The notes under the pieces: generated by a model | The model's database searches: none | What the model was told of the DNA's origin: nothing | What the model saw: only the letters and a program-made list of their open reading frames with translations | Made by a program: the position numbers and the translations under genes | In this document: piece by piece, positions 1 to 6,074 of the stretch | How positions within the stretch are numbered: position 1 is the first letter of the stretch | How the letters are laid out: each line of letters begins with the position of its first letter | Source of the DNA: Actinomycetes bacterium | GTDB lineage: Bacteria > Actinomycetota > Acidimicrobiia > Acidimicrobiales > RAAP-2 | NCBI GenBank assembly: GCA_021850345.1 | Contig: JAJZMN010000194.1 | Span: forward strand, 1-12,777 | Reading direction: 5' to 3' | Length of the DNA stretch: 12,777 nucleotides

Positions 1-48
1 AGTGCGGTCGCAAGGGGTTACACCGGTTGCGTACTGCGCCGGTGGGCG

Positions 49-630
49 TCAGGCATGACCCTGTGGTCGCCAGTCCTCTGGTGGGTCTTCGCCGACGCGT
101 CCGTCCACCGCCTCGCGCAAAAGGTCGGCGTGCCCCGTGTGGCGTGCGTACTCCTCGAGGAGATCGCACAGAAGCCTCCGCAAGTTTGCGTGCCGGGCGC
201 CGAGTCCCATGTGAACCTGCTGATCGAGGCCGCCATGTCGAAGCGCCTCCTGGAGACGCGCCCGAGAGCGCGCGACCGCGCCGACCCAAAGGGAATACAG
301 CTGCTCTGGGGTGTCGTCGAGAGCTGAGGTGAACTCCCACTCGTCGTCGTCCTCGTCCCGGTCGAGCGCGCTCCAGGGCTCGCCGAGCGGCTCACCAGTG
401 AGCTTGGTCGTGAACGCGTAATCCTCGACGAGCGCCAAGTGCTTTAGGAGGCCGCCGAGGGTCAGCGCCGAGAAGTCGATCCGTCTTCTGAGACCGGCCG
501 CATCGAGGCCTTCGGTCTTCCACTGAAACGTCGCCCGCTGGCGTTCGAGGGCGCCGATGATCGCTTCAGGCTCAGTGCCGGCCAGCGGCGGCTCCCAGGG
601 AGGAGATTCCCGCTCGCCTTCGACAGTCAC
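49..630 (-). CDS. DinB-fold protein, DUF664 (mycothiol-transferase-like) family
   Basis: The 193-residue product matches the DUF664 branch of the DinB/YfiT four-helix-bundle proteins, known as metal-dependent thiol transferases or detoxification enzymes in the cytoplasm. What is visible is a PPLAGTEPEAIIGALERQR opening, KHLALVED (H64) and YARHTGHADLLREAVDG near the C-terminus (H164, H167). These give the usual three-histidine metal site. The substrate cannot be read; mycothiol is plausible only because the family is actinobacterial. I chose the GTG at 628-630 because a TACCGT box lies 7 bases upstream (638-643, minus), the spacing seen at other leaderless starts here, and because family members begin about 15 residues before the PPLAG segment. 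An ATG at 685-687 would add 19 residues of untypical sequence. The gene stands alone and reads away from the vapC relic. Confidence 0.85.
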   Translation of the reverse strand: MTVEGERESPPWEPPLAGTEPEAIIGALERQRATFQWKTEGLDAAGLRRRIDFSALTLGGLLKHLALVEDYAFTTKLTGEPLGEPWSALDRDEDDDEWEFTSALDDTPEQLYSLWVGAVARSRARLQEALRHGGLDQQVHMGLGARHANLRRLLCDLLEEYARHTGHADLLREAVDGRVGEDPPEDWRPQGHA

Positions 631-637
631 GGCGACC

Positions 638-643
638 ACGGTA
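638..643 (-). promoter_or_regulatory. -10 box of the DinB-like gene (leaderless type)
   Basis: TACCGT on the minus strand, 7 bases before the GTG at 630. It fits the TAnnnT box of actinobacterial leaderless promoters. It would lie inside the coding sequence if translation began at the upstream ATG at 687, so it also bears on the start choice. No clear -35 was seen. Confidence 0.4.
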
Positions 644-726
644 GCTGCCGGACCATGGTGCCTTTCGGCGCTGCGAACGACGTGCACTCAGCGCAGACTC
701 CGGCTTGCCGGGCCCGCAAGCTGCTC

Positions 727-985
727 GTGACCGGCTGGCTCATCGACAAGTCCGCTCGGTCCGCTCGCCTGCAGCCCAGATGCCGAAGAGTGGGTGCCTG
801 CCGAGTACCTCACCCCGGCGATCGAGGACCGGGCCGGCGAGGTCCAAGTGGCACTCACTGAGTGCGGTCAGCATCGCACCGCATCGATTCCGGACCTGCT
901 CATCGCCGCTACCGCCGAACTGGCTCAGCTGACCGTTCTGGACCACGACGAGGCCTTCGACCGGATCGCCGATGTCACGAAGTAG
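727..985 (+). pseudogene. vapC-like PIN-domain toxin relic (frameshift and internal deletion)
   Basis: Two pieces of a VapC ribonuclease toxin survive. From the GTG at 727 the frame reads [10 protein letters not shown], the typical start of this VapC type with the first catalytic Asp. At about 754-758 the frame shifts (two bases missing, or one extra). The next frame then reads SPDAEEW and continues directly into [34 protein letters not shown] and a stop at 985. In intact relatives several dozen residues, including the second catalytic acid, lie between SPDAEEW and the PxEYLTP segment, so this part is deleted. The C-terminus also ends early (IADVTK) compared with the usual ITGQP ending. No VapB antitoxin is recognisable upstream. 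The gene is almost certainly inactive. Family assignment is from remembered motif patterns, not a search. Confidence 0.75.
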
Positions 986-987
986 CG

Positions 988-1060
988 TGCCCCCAACGGG
1001 ATTCGAACCCGTGCTACCGCCTTGAAAGGGCGGCGTCCTGGGCCGCTAGACGATGGGGGC
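988..1060 (-). tRNA. tRNA-Glu (anticodon TTC)
   Basis: The minus strand folds into a full 73-base cloverleaf. The acceptor stem pairs GCCCCCA with TGGGGGC, the anticodon stem pairs CCGCC with GGCGG around the loop CTTTCAA, and the T arm contains GGTTCGAATCC. Loop positions 34-36 are TTC, which reads GAA/GAG (Glu). The discriminator base is A and the CCA end is not encoded. The 3' end is 2 bases from the stop of the vapC relic. Confidence 0.97.
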
Positions 1061-1064
1061 CGCG

Positions 1065-1079
1065 GCCCCGTCGCGGGGC
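1065..1079 (-). terminator. GC-rich hairpin between ctaA and the tRNA
   Basis: A perfect inverted repeat, GCCCCG-TCG-CGGGGC read on the plus strand, lies 34 bases after the ctaA stop and 4 bases before the tRNA 5' end. It could end ctaA transcription or form part of the tRNA precursor leader. It lacks a run of T, so as a terminator it would be non-canonical. Confidence 0.35.
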
Positions 1080-1086
1080 TCCGCGC

Positions 1087-1092
1087 ACGCTA
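1087..1092 (-). promoter_or_regulatory. Possible -10 box for tRNA-Glu
   Basis: TAGCGT on the minus strand, 26 bases before the tRNA 5' end, identical to the -10 proposed for the ABC ATPase gene. It lies just downstream of the ctaA stop, so the tRNA could have its own promoter or be co-transcribed with ctaA. No convincing -35 at 17 bases. Confidence 0.3.
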
Positions 1093-1113
1093 GCAGCGCC
1101 GTCCGTCGCCGCG

Positions 1114-2151
1114 TCAGGACGGGGCCGTCGCGGTGCCTTCCGCGGCACCGGCTGGCGCATGGGCGTCCGTGCCGACGCCCACCAGGTCGGGAACCGCGCA
1201 CAGCCGTGCGGGCACCCGCTCGGGCGCATGGTGGGTCAGCGCGAGGAAGAACTGGACGACGCCGATCACCAGCACGGTCGCGCCGAGCTCGTGCACCTCG
1301 ACGAGCAATGCCGGCAGGTGGGTGAAGTACTGGGTGTAGCCGACGACGGCCTGGAGCACCAGTACCACGACCAACAACCGGCCCGCCTTGCGCACTCGCT
1401 CGGGAACGTCGAGTGCATGCAGCAGCACCGCGAGCGAGAGCACGACGCCGATGAGGAAGAGCGCAAGCGTCGAGTGCAGCTCGGCCATCTCTCGAAGCGG
1501 TACGGGGATCCGCTTTGCGACGATCTGCCCCTGGGCCCCTCCCGCGTCGGGAGCGGCCCCGGTCGTCGCCGCACCTGCGGCTATGACGACGGCAACCAAC
1601 AGGACCAGGCCGCGGGACAAGAGGAGGACCGGTCTCGGGACGAGCAGACGCCCCGCCACGGTGTAGTCGCGGCTCGCCCGGTGCACGAGGACGGCGGCGT
1701 CCGCGAGGAGCAGCATCGTGGCGAGGAAGTGGACGATCACGAGGTACGGATTCAGCTTGGTGTAGACGACGATCCCGCCGAGCACCGCCTCTGCCAGCAC
1801 GCCGGCGACGAGCCCACCCGACAGCCAGGCGAGGTCGCGCCGCAGCGGCCGGCGCAACAGGGCGGCGAGGAAGGTCGCACCGATCACGACGACGAGGACG
1901 ACGGTGACCATCCGGTTGCTGAACTCGACCAGGGAATGGAACTGCAGCGGCGGGGTGAGGTGGCCCTTCATGCAATTGGGCCAGTCGGAGCATCCCAGCC
2001 CCGACCCGGTGACACGCACCGCCGCACCGGTGAGCACGATCGCCGAGACGCAGACGAGAGAGGCGAGCGAGAGGTGCCGGACCGTCGAGGGAGCGACGGC
2101 GGGCACCCGGCGGCGCCCCCGGGCTGCGAGCGAAGCGACCGGCGACCGCAC
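1114..2151 (-). CDS. ctaA: Heme A synthase, COX15/CtaA family
   Basis: The 345-residue integral membrane protein would oxidise the C8 methyl of heme O to the formyl group of heme A, the cofactor of aa3-type cytochrome oxidase. It shows eight or so hydrophobic helices in two similar halves. Near the N-terminus lie GSGLGCSDWPNC (paired cysteines C54 and C60) and VEFSNR with the conserved Glu (E76). Heme-ligand histidines are visible at H141 (VIVHF), H226 (ELHSTLAL) and H287 (VEVHELGA). The first ligand position of the Bacillus type is Asn here (N79). Length fits the family. The GTG start at 2151 is supported by a TACGAT box 8 bases upstream. The gene diverges from a thioredoxin gene and an ABC-2 pair lies beyond it; I recall ctaA near ABC-2 genes in other actinomycetes. 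The last 25 residues are a variable Ala-rich tail. Confidence 0.93.
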   Translation of the reverse strand: MRSPVASLAARGRRRVPAVAPSTVRHLSLASLVCVSAIVLTGAAVRVTGSGLGCSDWPNCMKGHLTPPLQFHSLVEFSNRMVTVVLVVVIGATFLAALLRRPLRRDLAWLSGGLVAGVLAEAVLGGIVVYTKLNPYLVIVHFLATMLLLADAAVLVHRASRDYTVAGRLLVPRPVLLLSRGLVLLVAVVIAAGAATTGAAPDAGGAQGQIVAKRIPVPLREMAELHSTLALFLIGVVLSLAVLLHALDVPERVRKAGRLLVVVLVLQAVVGYTQYFTHLPALLVEVHELGATVLVIGVVQFFLALTHHAPERVPARLCAVPDLVGVGTDAHAPAGAAEGTATAPS

Positions 2152-2159
2152 GGCGATCG

Positions 2160-2165
2160 ATCGTA
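2160..2165 (-). promoter_or_regulatory. -10 box of ctaA (leaderless type)
   Basis: TACGAT on the minus strand, 8 bases before the GTG start. It overlaps the self-complementary CGATCGATCG at 2154-2163, which would also cover the transcription start. Confidence 0.5.
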
Positions 2166-2243
2166 GCGGTGACCAAATGGACCCGTGTGGCGCGCACTGC
2201 CATAGGCACGAGCGGGCGCGCGGAGCGCCGGCGCGCGCAGCCG

Positions 2244-2249
2244 TAGGCT
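2244..2249 (+). promoter_or_regulatory. -10 box of the thioredoxin gene (leaderless type)
   Basis: TAGGCT lies 9 bases before the ATG at 2259, with no Shine-Dalgarno sequence between. The same spacing is found before serS and the ABC ATPase gene. Confidence 0.5.
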
Positions 2250-2258
2250 GCCCGAGTC

Positions 2259-2906
2259 ATGTCCGCCGCCGCAGAGCAGCCGGAGGAACCAGCAGATCAG
2301 CCCGAGGGTCCGGCACCTCAGCGCCGCCGTCCTCGCCCGATCTTCCTGGTCGTCGGACTCGTGGTCGCGGCCGCGCTCGCCGCGGGGCTCGTCGGCGTCG
2401 GCGTCCACGCGACGGGGGCTGGGAGCGGGACAGCGCTCGTCGGCGCCGGCAAGCCGGCACCCCACTTCGAGCTGCCCGTCCTCGGGGCACCCGCCGGCTC
2501 GTCGGGCAAGGTCGGTCTCCCGGCGGACGGCGGGAGCGGAGGGAGGCCGGCGATCCTCCTCTTCTTCGCGAGCTGGTGCCCGCCGTGCCAGCGTGAAATT
2601 CCCACCCTTGCCTCGACCTACCGCCGGCAGCATGCAGCGCACAGCCGGCTGGCGAAGGTCTCGGTGATCGGGATCGACGCCAACGACCCGACGTCCAACG
2701 CGCTCTCCTTCGTGCACTCGAGCGGCGTGACCTTCCCCGTCGGTGCGGACGTCAACTTCGCGGTGACCCAGACACTTTTCGACTTCATCCGCCTCCCCGA
2801 GGCGGTGTTCGTGCAAGGCAACGGCACGATCGCCGGGATCCACCTCGGACCGTTGTCGCCGAGCCGCTTCGTCTTCTGGGAGCGAAAGCTCCTCGCGAGC
2901 GCCTGA
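2259..2906 (+). CDS. Membrane-anchored TlpA/ResA-like thiol-disulfide oxidoreductase
   Basis: The 215-residue protein has a short Pro/Glu/Arg-rich cytoplasmic N-terminus, one membrane anchor at about residues 28-50, and an extracytoplasmic thioredoxin fold. The active site is FFASWCPPCQREIPTL, with the redox cysteines at C107 and C110. A cis-proline strand is visible in RLPEAVFVQGNGTIAG. This is the signature of TlpA/ResA/CcmG proteins, which reduce disulfides in apocytochrome c or in the copper site of cytochrome oxidase. Sharing a divergent region with ctaA makes a role in oxidase or cytochrome assembly likely, but this is inference. The ATG follows a TAGGCT box by 9 bases. Its stop is 9 bases from the stop of the convergent permease gene. 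Confidence 0.88.
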   Translation: MSAAAEQPEEPADQPEGPAPQRRRPRPIFLVVGLVVAAALAAGLVGVGVHATGAGSGTALVGAGKPAPHFELPVLGAPAGSSGKVGLPADGGSGGRPAILLFFASWCPPCQREIPTLASTYRRQHAAHSRLAKVSVIGIDANDPTSNALSFVHSSGVTFPVGADVNFAVTQTLFDFIRLPEAVFVQGNGTIAGIHLGPLSPSRFVFWERKLLASA

Positions 2907-2913
2907 GCCGGCT

Positions 2914-2937
2914 CCTCACTCCCAGCGGAAGGTGAGG
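2914..2937. terminator. Inverted repeat at the convergent gene ends
   Basis: CCTCAC at 2914-2919 pairs with GTGAGG at 2932-2937 around a 12-base loop. It overlaps the stop codon of the permease gene and lies 7 bases after the thioredoxin stop. There is no T run on either strand; it may be a weak two-way terminator or chance. Confidence 0.2.
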
Positions 2938-3662
2938 GCGGCGAGCGCGGAGGCACCCACCGCCCAAGCACCGAGCGTGATCCACGCAGCTGCGGGGACG
3001 GCCGTGCCGAGCCCGAGGGACGCATGCAGGGCGTCGGACAGCGCCGCGGCAGGGAGCGCGCGAGCGGCGTCCGCGAGGGGTCCAGGGAGCTTTGCGAGCG
3101 GCACGATCATTCCACCGAGCAGCAGCAGCACCAGGTAGAGCCCGTTCGCGGCGGCGAGGTTCACCTCCGCTCGGAGGACGCCGGCAAGGAGCAGTCCGAT
3201 GCCACCGAAGGCGACCGTGGCGAGCACCGCCGCGCCGAGCGCCGCCGCCGCAGCCGGCCCCCCATGACCCTGGCCGGGCTGCCAGCCGAGCGCGAAGCCG
3301 ACCGGCACCAGCACGGCGGCCTGCAGGACCTCGACGAAGAAAATGGTCGTGACCTTCGCCCCGAGCAGGCGCGGACGACCGAGCGGCGTCGTGCCGAGCC
3401 GCTTCAAGACGCCGTAACTTCGCTCGAAGCCCGTCGCGATTCCGAGCGACACCATCGCGGTCGACATGACCGCGAGCGCGAGGATCCCCGGAGCGAAGAA
3501 GGAGACCGCAGGCCCCCTGCCGGTGGAGATGACGTTGGAGGTGGAGAAGAAGACCAAGAACGCGACCGGGATGCCGACCGTGAGGAGGAGCGTCTCGCCG
3601 CGCCGCACGGTCATGTAGGTCTCCGCCTCCACCTGAGCGACGAAGGGACGGAGGGCGCTCAC
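2916..3662 (-). CDS. ABC-2 type transporter permease (DrrB-like)
   Basis: The 248-residue protein has the ABC-2 permease pattern: an amphipathic N-terminus (FVAQVEAETYMTVRRGETLLLTVGIP), six hydrophobic segments, the FFAPGILALAVMSTAM helix, and the ERSYGVLKRLGTTPL loop, which in this family contacts the ATPase. The GTG start overlaps the TGA of the upstream ATPase gene by 4 bases (GTGA), so the two are translationally coupled and the products presumably form a two-subunit exporter in the cytoplasmic membrane. The substrate is not readable. Similar pairs export lipids, hemes or drugs. Closeness to ctaA suggests respiratory assembly, but this is not demonstrated. Confidence 0.88.
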   Translation of the reverse strand: MSALRPFVAQVEAETYMTVRRGETLLLTVGIPVAFLVFFSTSNVISTGRGPAVSFFAPGILALAVMSTAMVSLGIATGFERSYGVLKRLGTTPLGRPRLLGAKVTTIFFVEVLQAAVLVPVGFALGWQPGQGHGGPAAAAALGAAVLATVAFGGIGLLLAGVLRAEVNLAAANGLYLVLLLLGGMIVPLAKLPGPLADAARALPAAALSDALHASLGLGTAVPAAAWITLGAWAVGASALAALTFRWE

Positions 3663-4687
3663 CGGCGGTCCTCGCCACGGGGCGACCGCCCTTCACCGTG
3701 CGCGCGCAGCACGTCGAGGTAGGCCTCCTCGAGTGAGCGCCCGACGCGGAGATCACTGAAGGCGATCCCTCGCTCGGCCAGCCAGGTGGCGACGCTGGCG
3801 GCCAGCGCGGCGGGTGCCGGCTCCGCCGACGTGCCCGGCCCGGAGGAGGCGGCGACCTGGACGCCGACCTCGACCCGGTAGCGACCGGGCTGCTCCTCGG
3901 TCACCGAGGTCCGAGCACCGAGTACGAGCCGGAGGTCTTCGAGGTCCAGCCCCGGCGGCGCTCCGAAGGCCACCTCCTTGGCGATTGCCGGCTCGCCCGC
4001 GAGCGACGACGGCGTCCCCTCCGCGACGACGGTTCCGCCTGCGAGCATCAGCACCCGGTCGGCTACCCGCTCCGCCTCGGCGAGCTCGTGGGTGGTCAGA
4101 AGGACGCACGCCCCCCGGTCGCGGAGGTCCCTGATCACCTCCCGGACGGCCAGGCGGCCTTCCGGATCGACCCCGGAAGTCGGCTCGTCGAGCAACAGCA
4201 CCTCCGGGCGCCCCACGAGGGCGAGCGCGAGCGAGAGCCTCGCCTGCTCGCCTCCGGAGAGATGGCGCCACGGCGTACGCGCGACCGGCGTCAACCGGAC
4301 GAGGTCGAGGAGCGCCTCGGGGTCTTCGGGGTCCGTGTAGTACGACGCGAAGAGCCGCAGCGCCCGTCTGGGCGCGAGCATCGGGTAGACACCGCCGCGC
4401 TGGAGCATCACGCCGATGCGTGCGACGAGTGCCGCGTGATCGGCGACGGGATCGAGGCCGAGGACCCGTACGGTGCCCGACGCGGGGCGGCGGTACCCCT
4501 CGAGGCACTCGACGGTGGAGGTCTTGCCGGCGCCGTTCGGACCGAGGATGCACAGGACCTCGCCGTAGTCCGCGGTGAACGAGACGTGGTCCACTGCGGT
4601 GCGCGACCCGTAACGGACGACGAGCTCCGAGCAGTTGACGGCGGGCGCGACGCGAGCGTCCAACCCGGTTGGGCCATCGGCCGGCAT
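3659..4687 (-). CDS. ABC transporter ATP-binding protein (DrrA-like)
   Basis: The 342-residue cytoplasmic ATPase powers the permease encoded immediately downstream. All motifs are intact: Walker A GPNGAGKT at 49-56, Q-loop glutamine at Q96, signature LSGGE at 143-147, Walker B VLLLDE at 163-168 with the following PTSGVDP D-loop, and the switch histidine H200 (TTHELAEAER). A C-terminal extension of about 110 residues, ending in SLEEAYLDVL, is typical of DrrA-like proteins. The ATG at 4687 is chosen because TAGCGT lies exactly 9 bases upstream and no ribosome binding site is visible. The promoter overlaps that of serS on the other strand. Confidence 0.92.
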   Translation of the reverse strand: MPADGPTGLDARVAPAVNCSELVVRYGSRTAVDHVSFTADYGEVLCILGPNGAGKTSTVECLEGYRRPASGTVRVLGLDPVADHAALVARIGVMLQRGGVYPMLAPRRALRLFASYYTDPEDPEALLDLVRLTPVARTPWRHLSGGEQARLSLALALVGRPEVLLLDEPTSGVDPEGRLAVREVIRDLRDRGACVLLTTHELAEAERVADRVLMLAGGTVVAEGTPSSLAGEPAIAKEVAFGAPPGLDLEDLRLVLGARTSVTEEQPGRYRVEVGVQVAASSGPGTSAEPAPAALAASVATWLAERGIAFSDLRVGRSLEEAYLDVLRAHGEGRSPRGEDRR

Positions 4688-4696
4688 AACACGGCC

Positions 4697-4702
4697 ACGC
4701 TA
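4697..4702 (-). promoter_or_regulatory. -10 box of the ABC ATPase gene, overlapping the serS promoter
   Basis: TAGCGT on the minus strand, 9 bases before the ATG at 4687. Its first two bases are the complement of the first two bases of the serS -10 box, so the two boxes share 4701-4702. Confidence 0.5.
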
Positions 4703-4706
4703 CTGT
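4701..4706 (+). promoter_or_regulatory. -10 box of serS (leaderless type)
   Basis: TACTGT lies 9 bases before the ATG at 4716, with no Shine-Dalgarno sequence between. It decides the serS start against the upstream in-frame codon at 4635. Confidence 0.5.
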
Positions 4707-4715
4707 CGGCGCCAG

Positions 4716-6074
4716 ATGATCGACATCCGCCTCGTCCGTGACGACCCCCAGCGCGTCAAGACCGCGCTCGCCAGGCGCGGGGTCGCGCCCGGGGACGTGG
4801 ACGCCATCGCCGGCCTCGACCGGGACCACCGTGCGGTGCTCGCCCGCCAGGAGACGCTGCGCGCGAGGGTGAAGGCGCTCTCGCGCGAGGTCGCCGACGC
4901 CAGGCGGGCCGGCGACACGGACCGTGCCTCCACGCTCGCCGACGAGAGCCGCCGCGTGGGCGAGGAGGAGAAGGCCGCGGCCCAAGAGTCCGACCGGCTC
5001 GGCGCGGAGCTGCGCACGTTGCTCCTCTCCACGCCCAACCTCCCCGCGGACGACGCCCCCGAGGGAGCCGGTCCGCAGGACAACGTGGAGCGTCGCCGCT
5101 GGTGGCCCGGGATGGACGACGGCGCGCCCGAGCCGGTGCCGGCCGAGCACCAGCGCGTACCGCACTGGGAGTTGGGCAGTGCGCTCCGGATTCTCGACAT
5201 GGCCTCCGGGGCGCGCCTTTCGGGATCGATGTTCCCGCTCTACCGGGGGGACGGGGCGCGTCTCGTGCGCGCGCTCACCTCGTTGGCCTTGTCACGTCAC
5301 GCAGGCGACTACGAGGAGATCCGCCCTCCGACGCTGGTGCTCACCGAGACGATGACCTCGACCGGGCATCTCCCGAAATTCGCCGACGAGGCCTACCACA
5401 TCGAGCGCGACGACCTCTGGGCCATCCCCACCGCGGAGGTCCCGCTCACCTCGATGCACCGGGGCGAGATCCTTGACGAGTCCGACCTGCCGGTCCGTCT
5501 GACCGCGGTGTCCCAGTGCTTCCGACGGGAGGCCGGTGCCGCTGGCCGGGACACTCGGGGGATCCTGCGCGTCCACGAGTTCGAGAAGGTGGAGCTGTTC
5601 GCGTACGCCGCGCCCGACCAGGCACCTGGCATCCTCGCGGACATCCTTTCCAGGGCCGAGGAGCTGCTCCGTGAGCTCCGCCTCCCGTACCGGGTGCTCG
5701 ACCTGTGCACCGGCGACCTCGGGACGTCCTCGGCGCGGACCTTCGACCTGGAGGTGTACGCGCCGGGGTCCGACCGGTGGCTCGAGGTCTCCTCGGTCAG
5801 CTGGTTCGGCGACTACCAGGCGCGACGGGCGAACGTCCGTTACCGCCCAGCCGCCGGCGGCCCGCCCGTGCTCGTCCACACGCTCAACGGTTCGGCCCTC
5901 GCCTGGCCGCGCGTGTGGGCCGCGCTCGTCGAATGGGGGCGGCAACCCGACGGATCGGTGCGACTCCCAGACGTCCTCGCGCCATGGTTGGGGCCGGATC
6001 CCGTGATCCGGCCGTGTGAATCGGAGGGTCGTCAGGTCCGGCGTCCGCTCGGGCCGGACGCCTCGAAGCGGTAG
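4716..6074 (+). CDS. serS: Seryl-tRNA synthetase
   Basis: The 452-residue class II synthetase charges tRNA-Ser with serine. Residues 1-105 form the N-terminal tRNA-binding coiled-coil arm, opening MIDIRLVRDDPQRV. The catalytic domain follows, with the serine-binding TAEVPLT at 239-245, motif 2 FRREAGAAGRDTRGILRVHE at 269-288, the VSWFGDYQARR segment at 361-371, and motif 3 NGSALAWPR at 391-399. Motif 3 differs from the common NGSGLAVGR but keeps the Arg. The ATG at 4716 is the normal family start. The last 14 residues (from about 439) are encoded by DNA that also encodes the end of the convergent response regulator. After LAPWLGPDPVIRP the tail is poorly conserved in type. Confidence 0.97.
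   Translation: MIDIRLVRDDPQRVKTALARRGVAPGDVDAIAGLDRDHRAVLARQETLRARVKALSREVADARRAGDTDRASTLADESRRVGEEEKAAAQESDRLGAELRTLLLSTPNLPADDAPEGAGPQDNVERRRWWPGMDDGAPEPVPAEHQRVPHWELGSALRILDMASGARLSGSMFPLYRGDGARLVRALTSLALSRHAGDYEEIRPPTLVLTETMTSTGHLPKFADEAYHIERDDLWAIPTAEVPLTSMHRGEILDESDLPVRLTAVSQCFRREAGAAGRDTRGILRVHEFEKVELFAYAAPDQAPGILADILSRAEELLRELRLPYRVLDLCTGDLGTSSARTFDLEVYAPGSDRWLEVSSVSWFGDYQARRANVRYRPAAGGPPVLVHTLNGSALAWPRVWAALVEWGRQPDGSVRLPDVLAPWLGPDPVIRPCESEGRQVRRPLGPDASKR

Noticed and set aside
862..2166. 434-residue plus-strand open frame
   Set aside because: It lies antisense to ctaA and across the tRNA, and its translation is Arg/His/Asp-rich with no domain. A shadow of GC-rich codon use.
4635..4715. 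27-residue N-terminal extension of serS
   Set aside because: It would begin inside the ABC ATPase gene and the family starts at MIDIRLVRDD; the ATG at 4716 has a matching -10 box.
3753..5165. 470-residue minus-strand open frame spanning the ABC ATPase and serS
   Set aside because: Crosses the divergent promoter and overlaps two well-identified genes in other frames; no motif.
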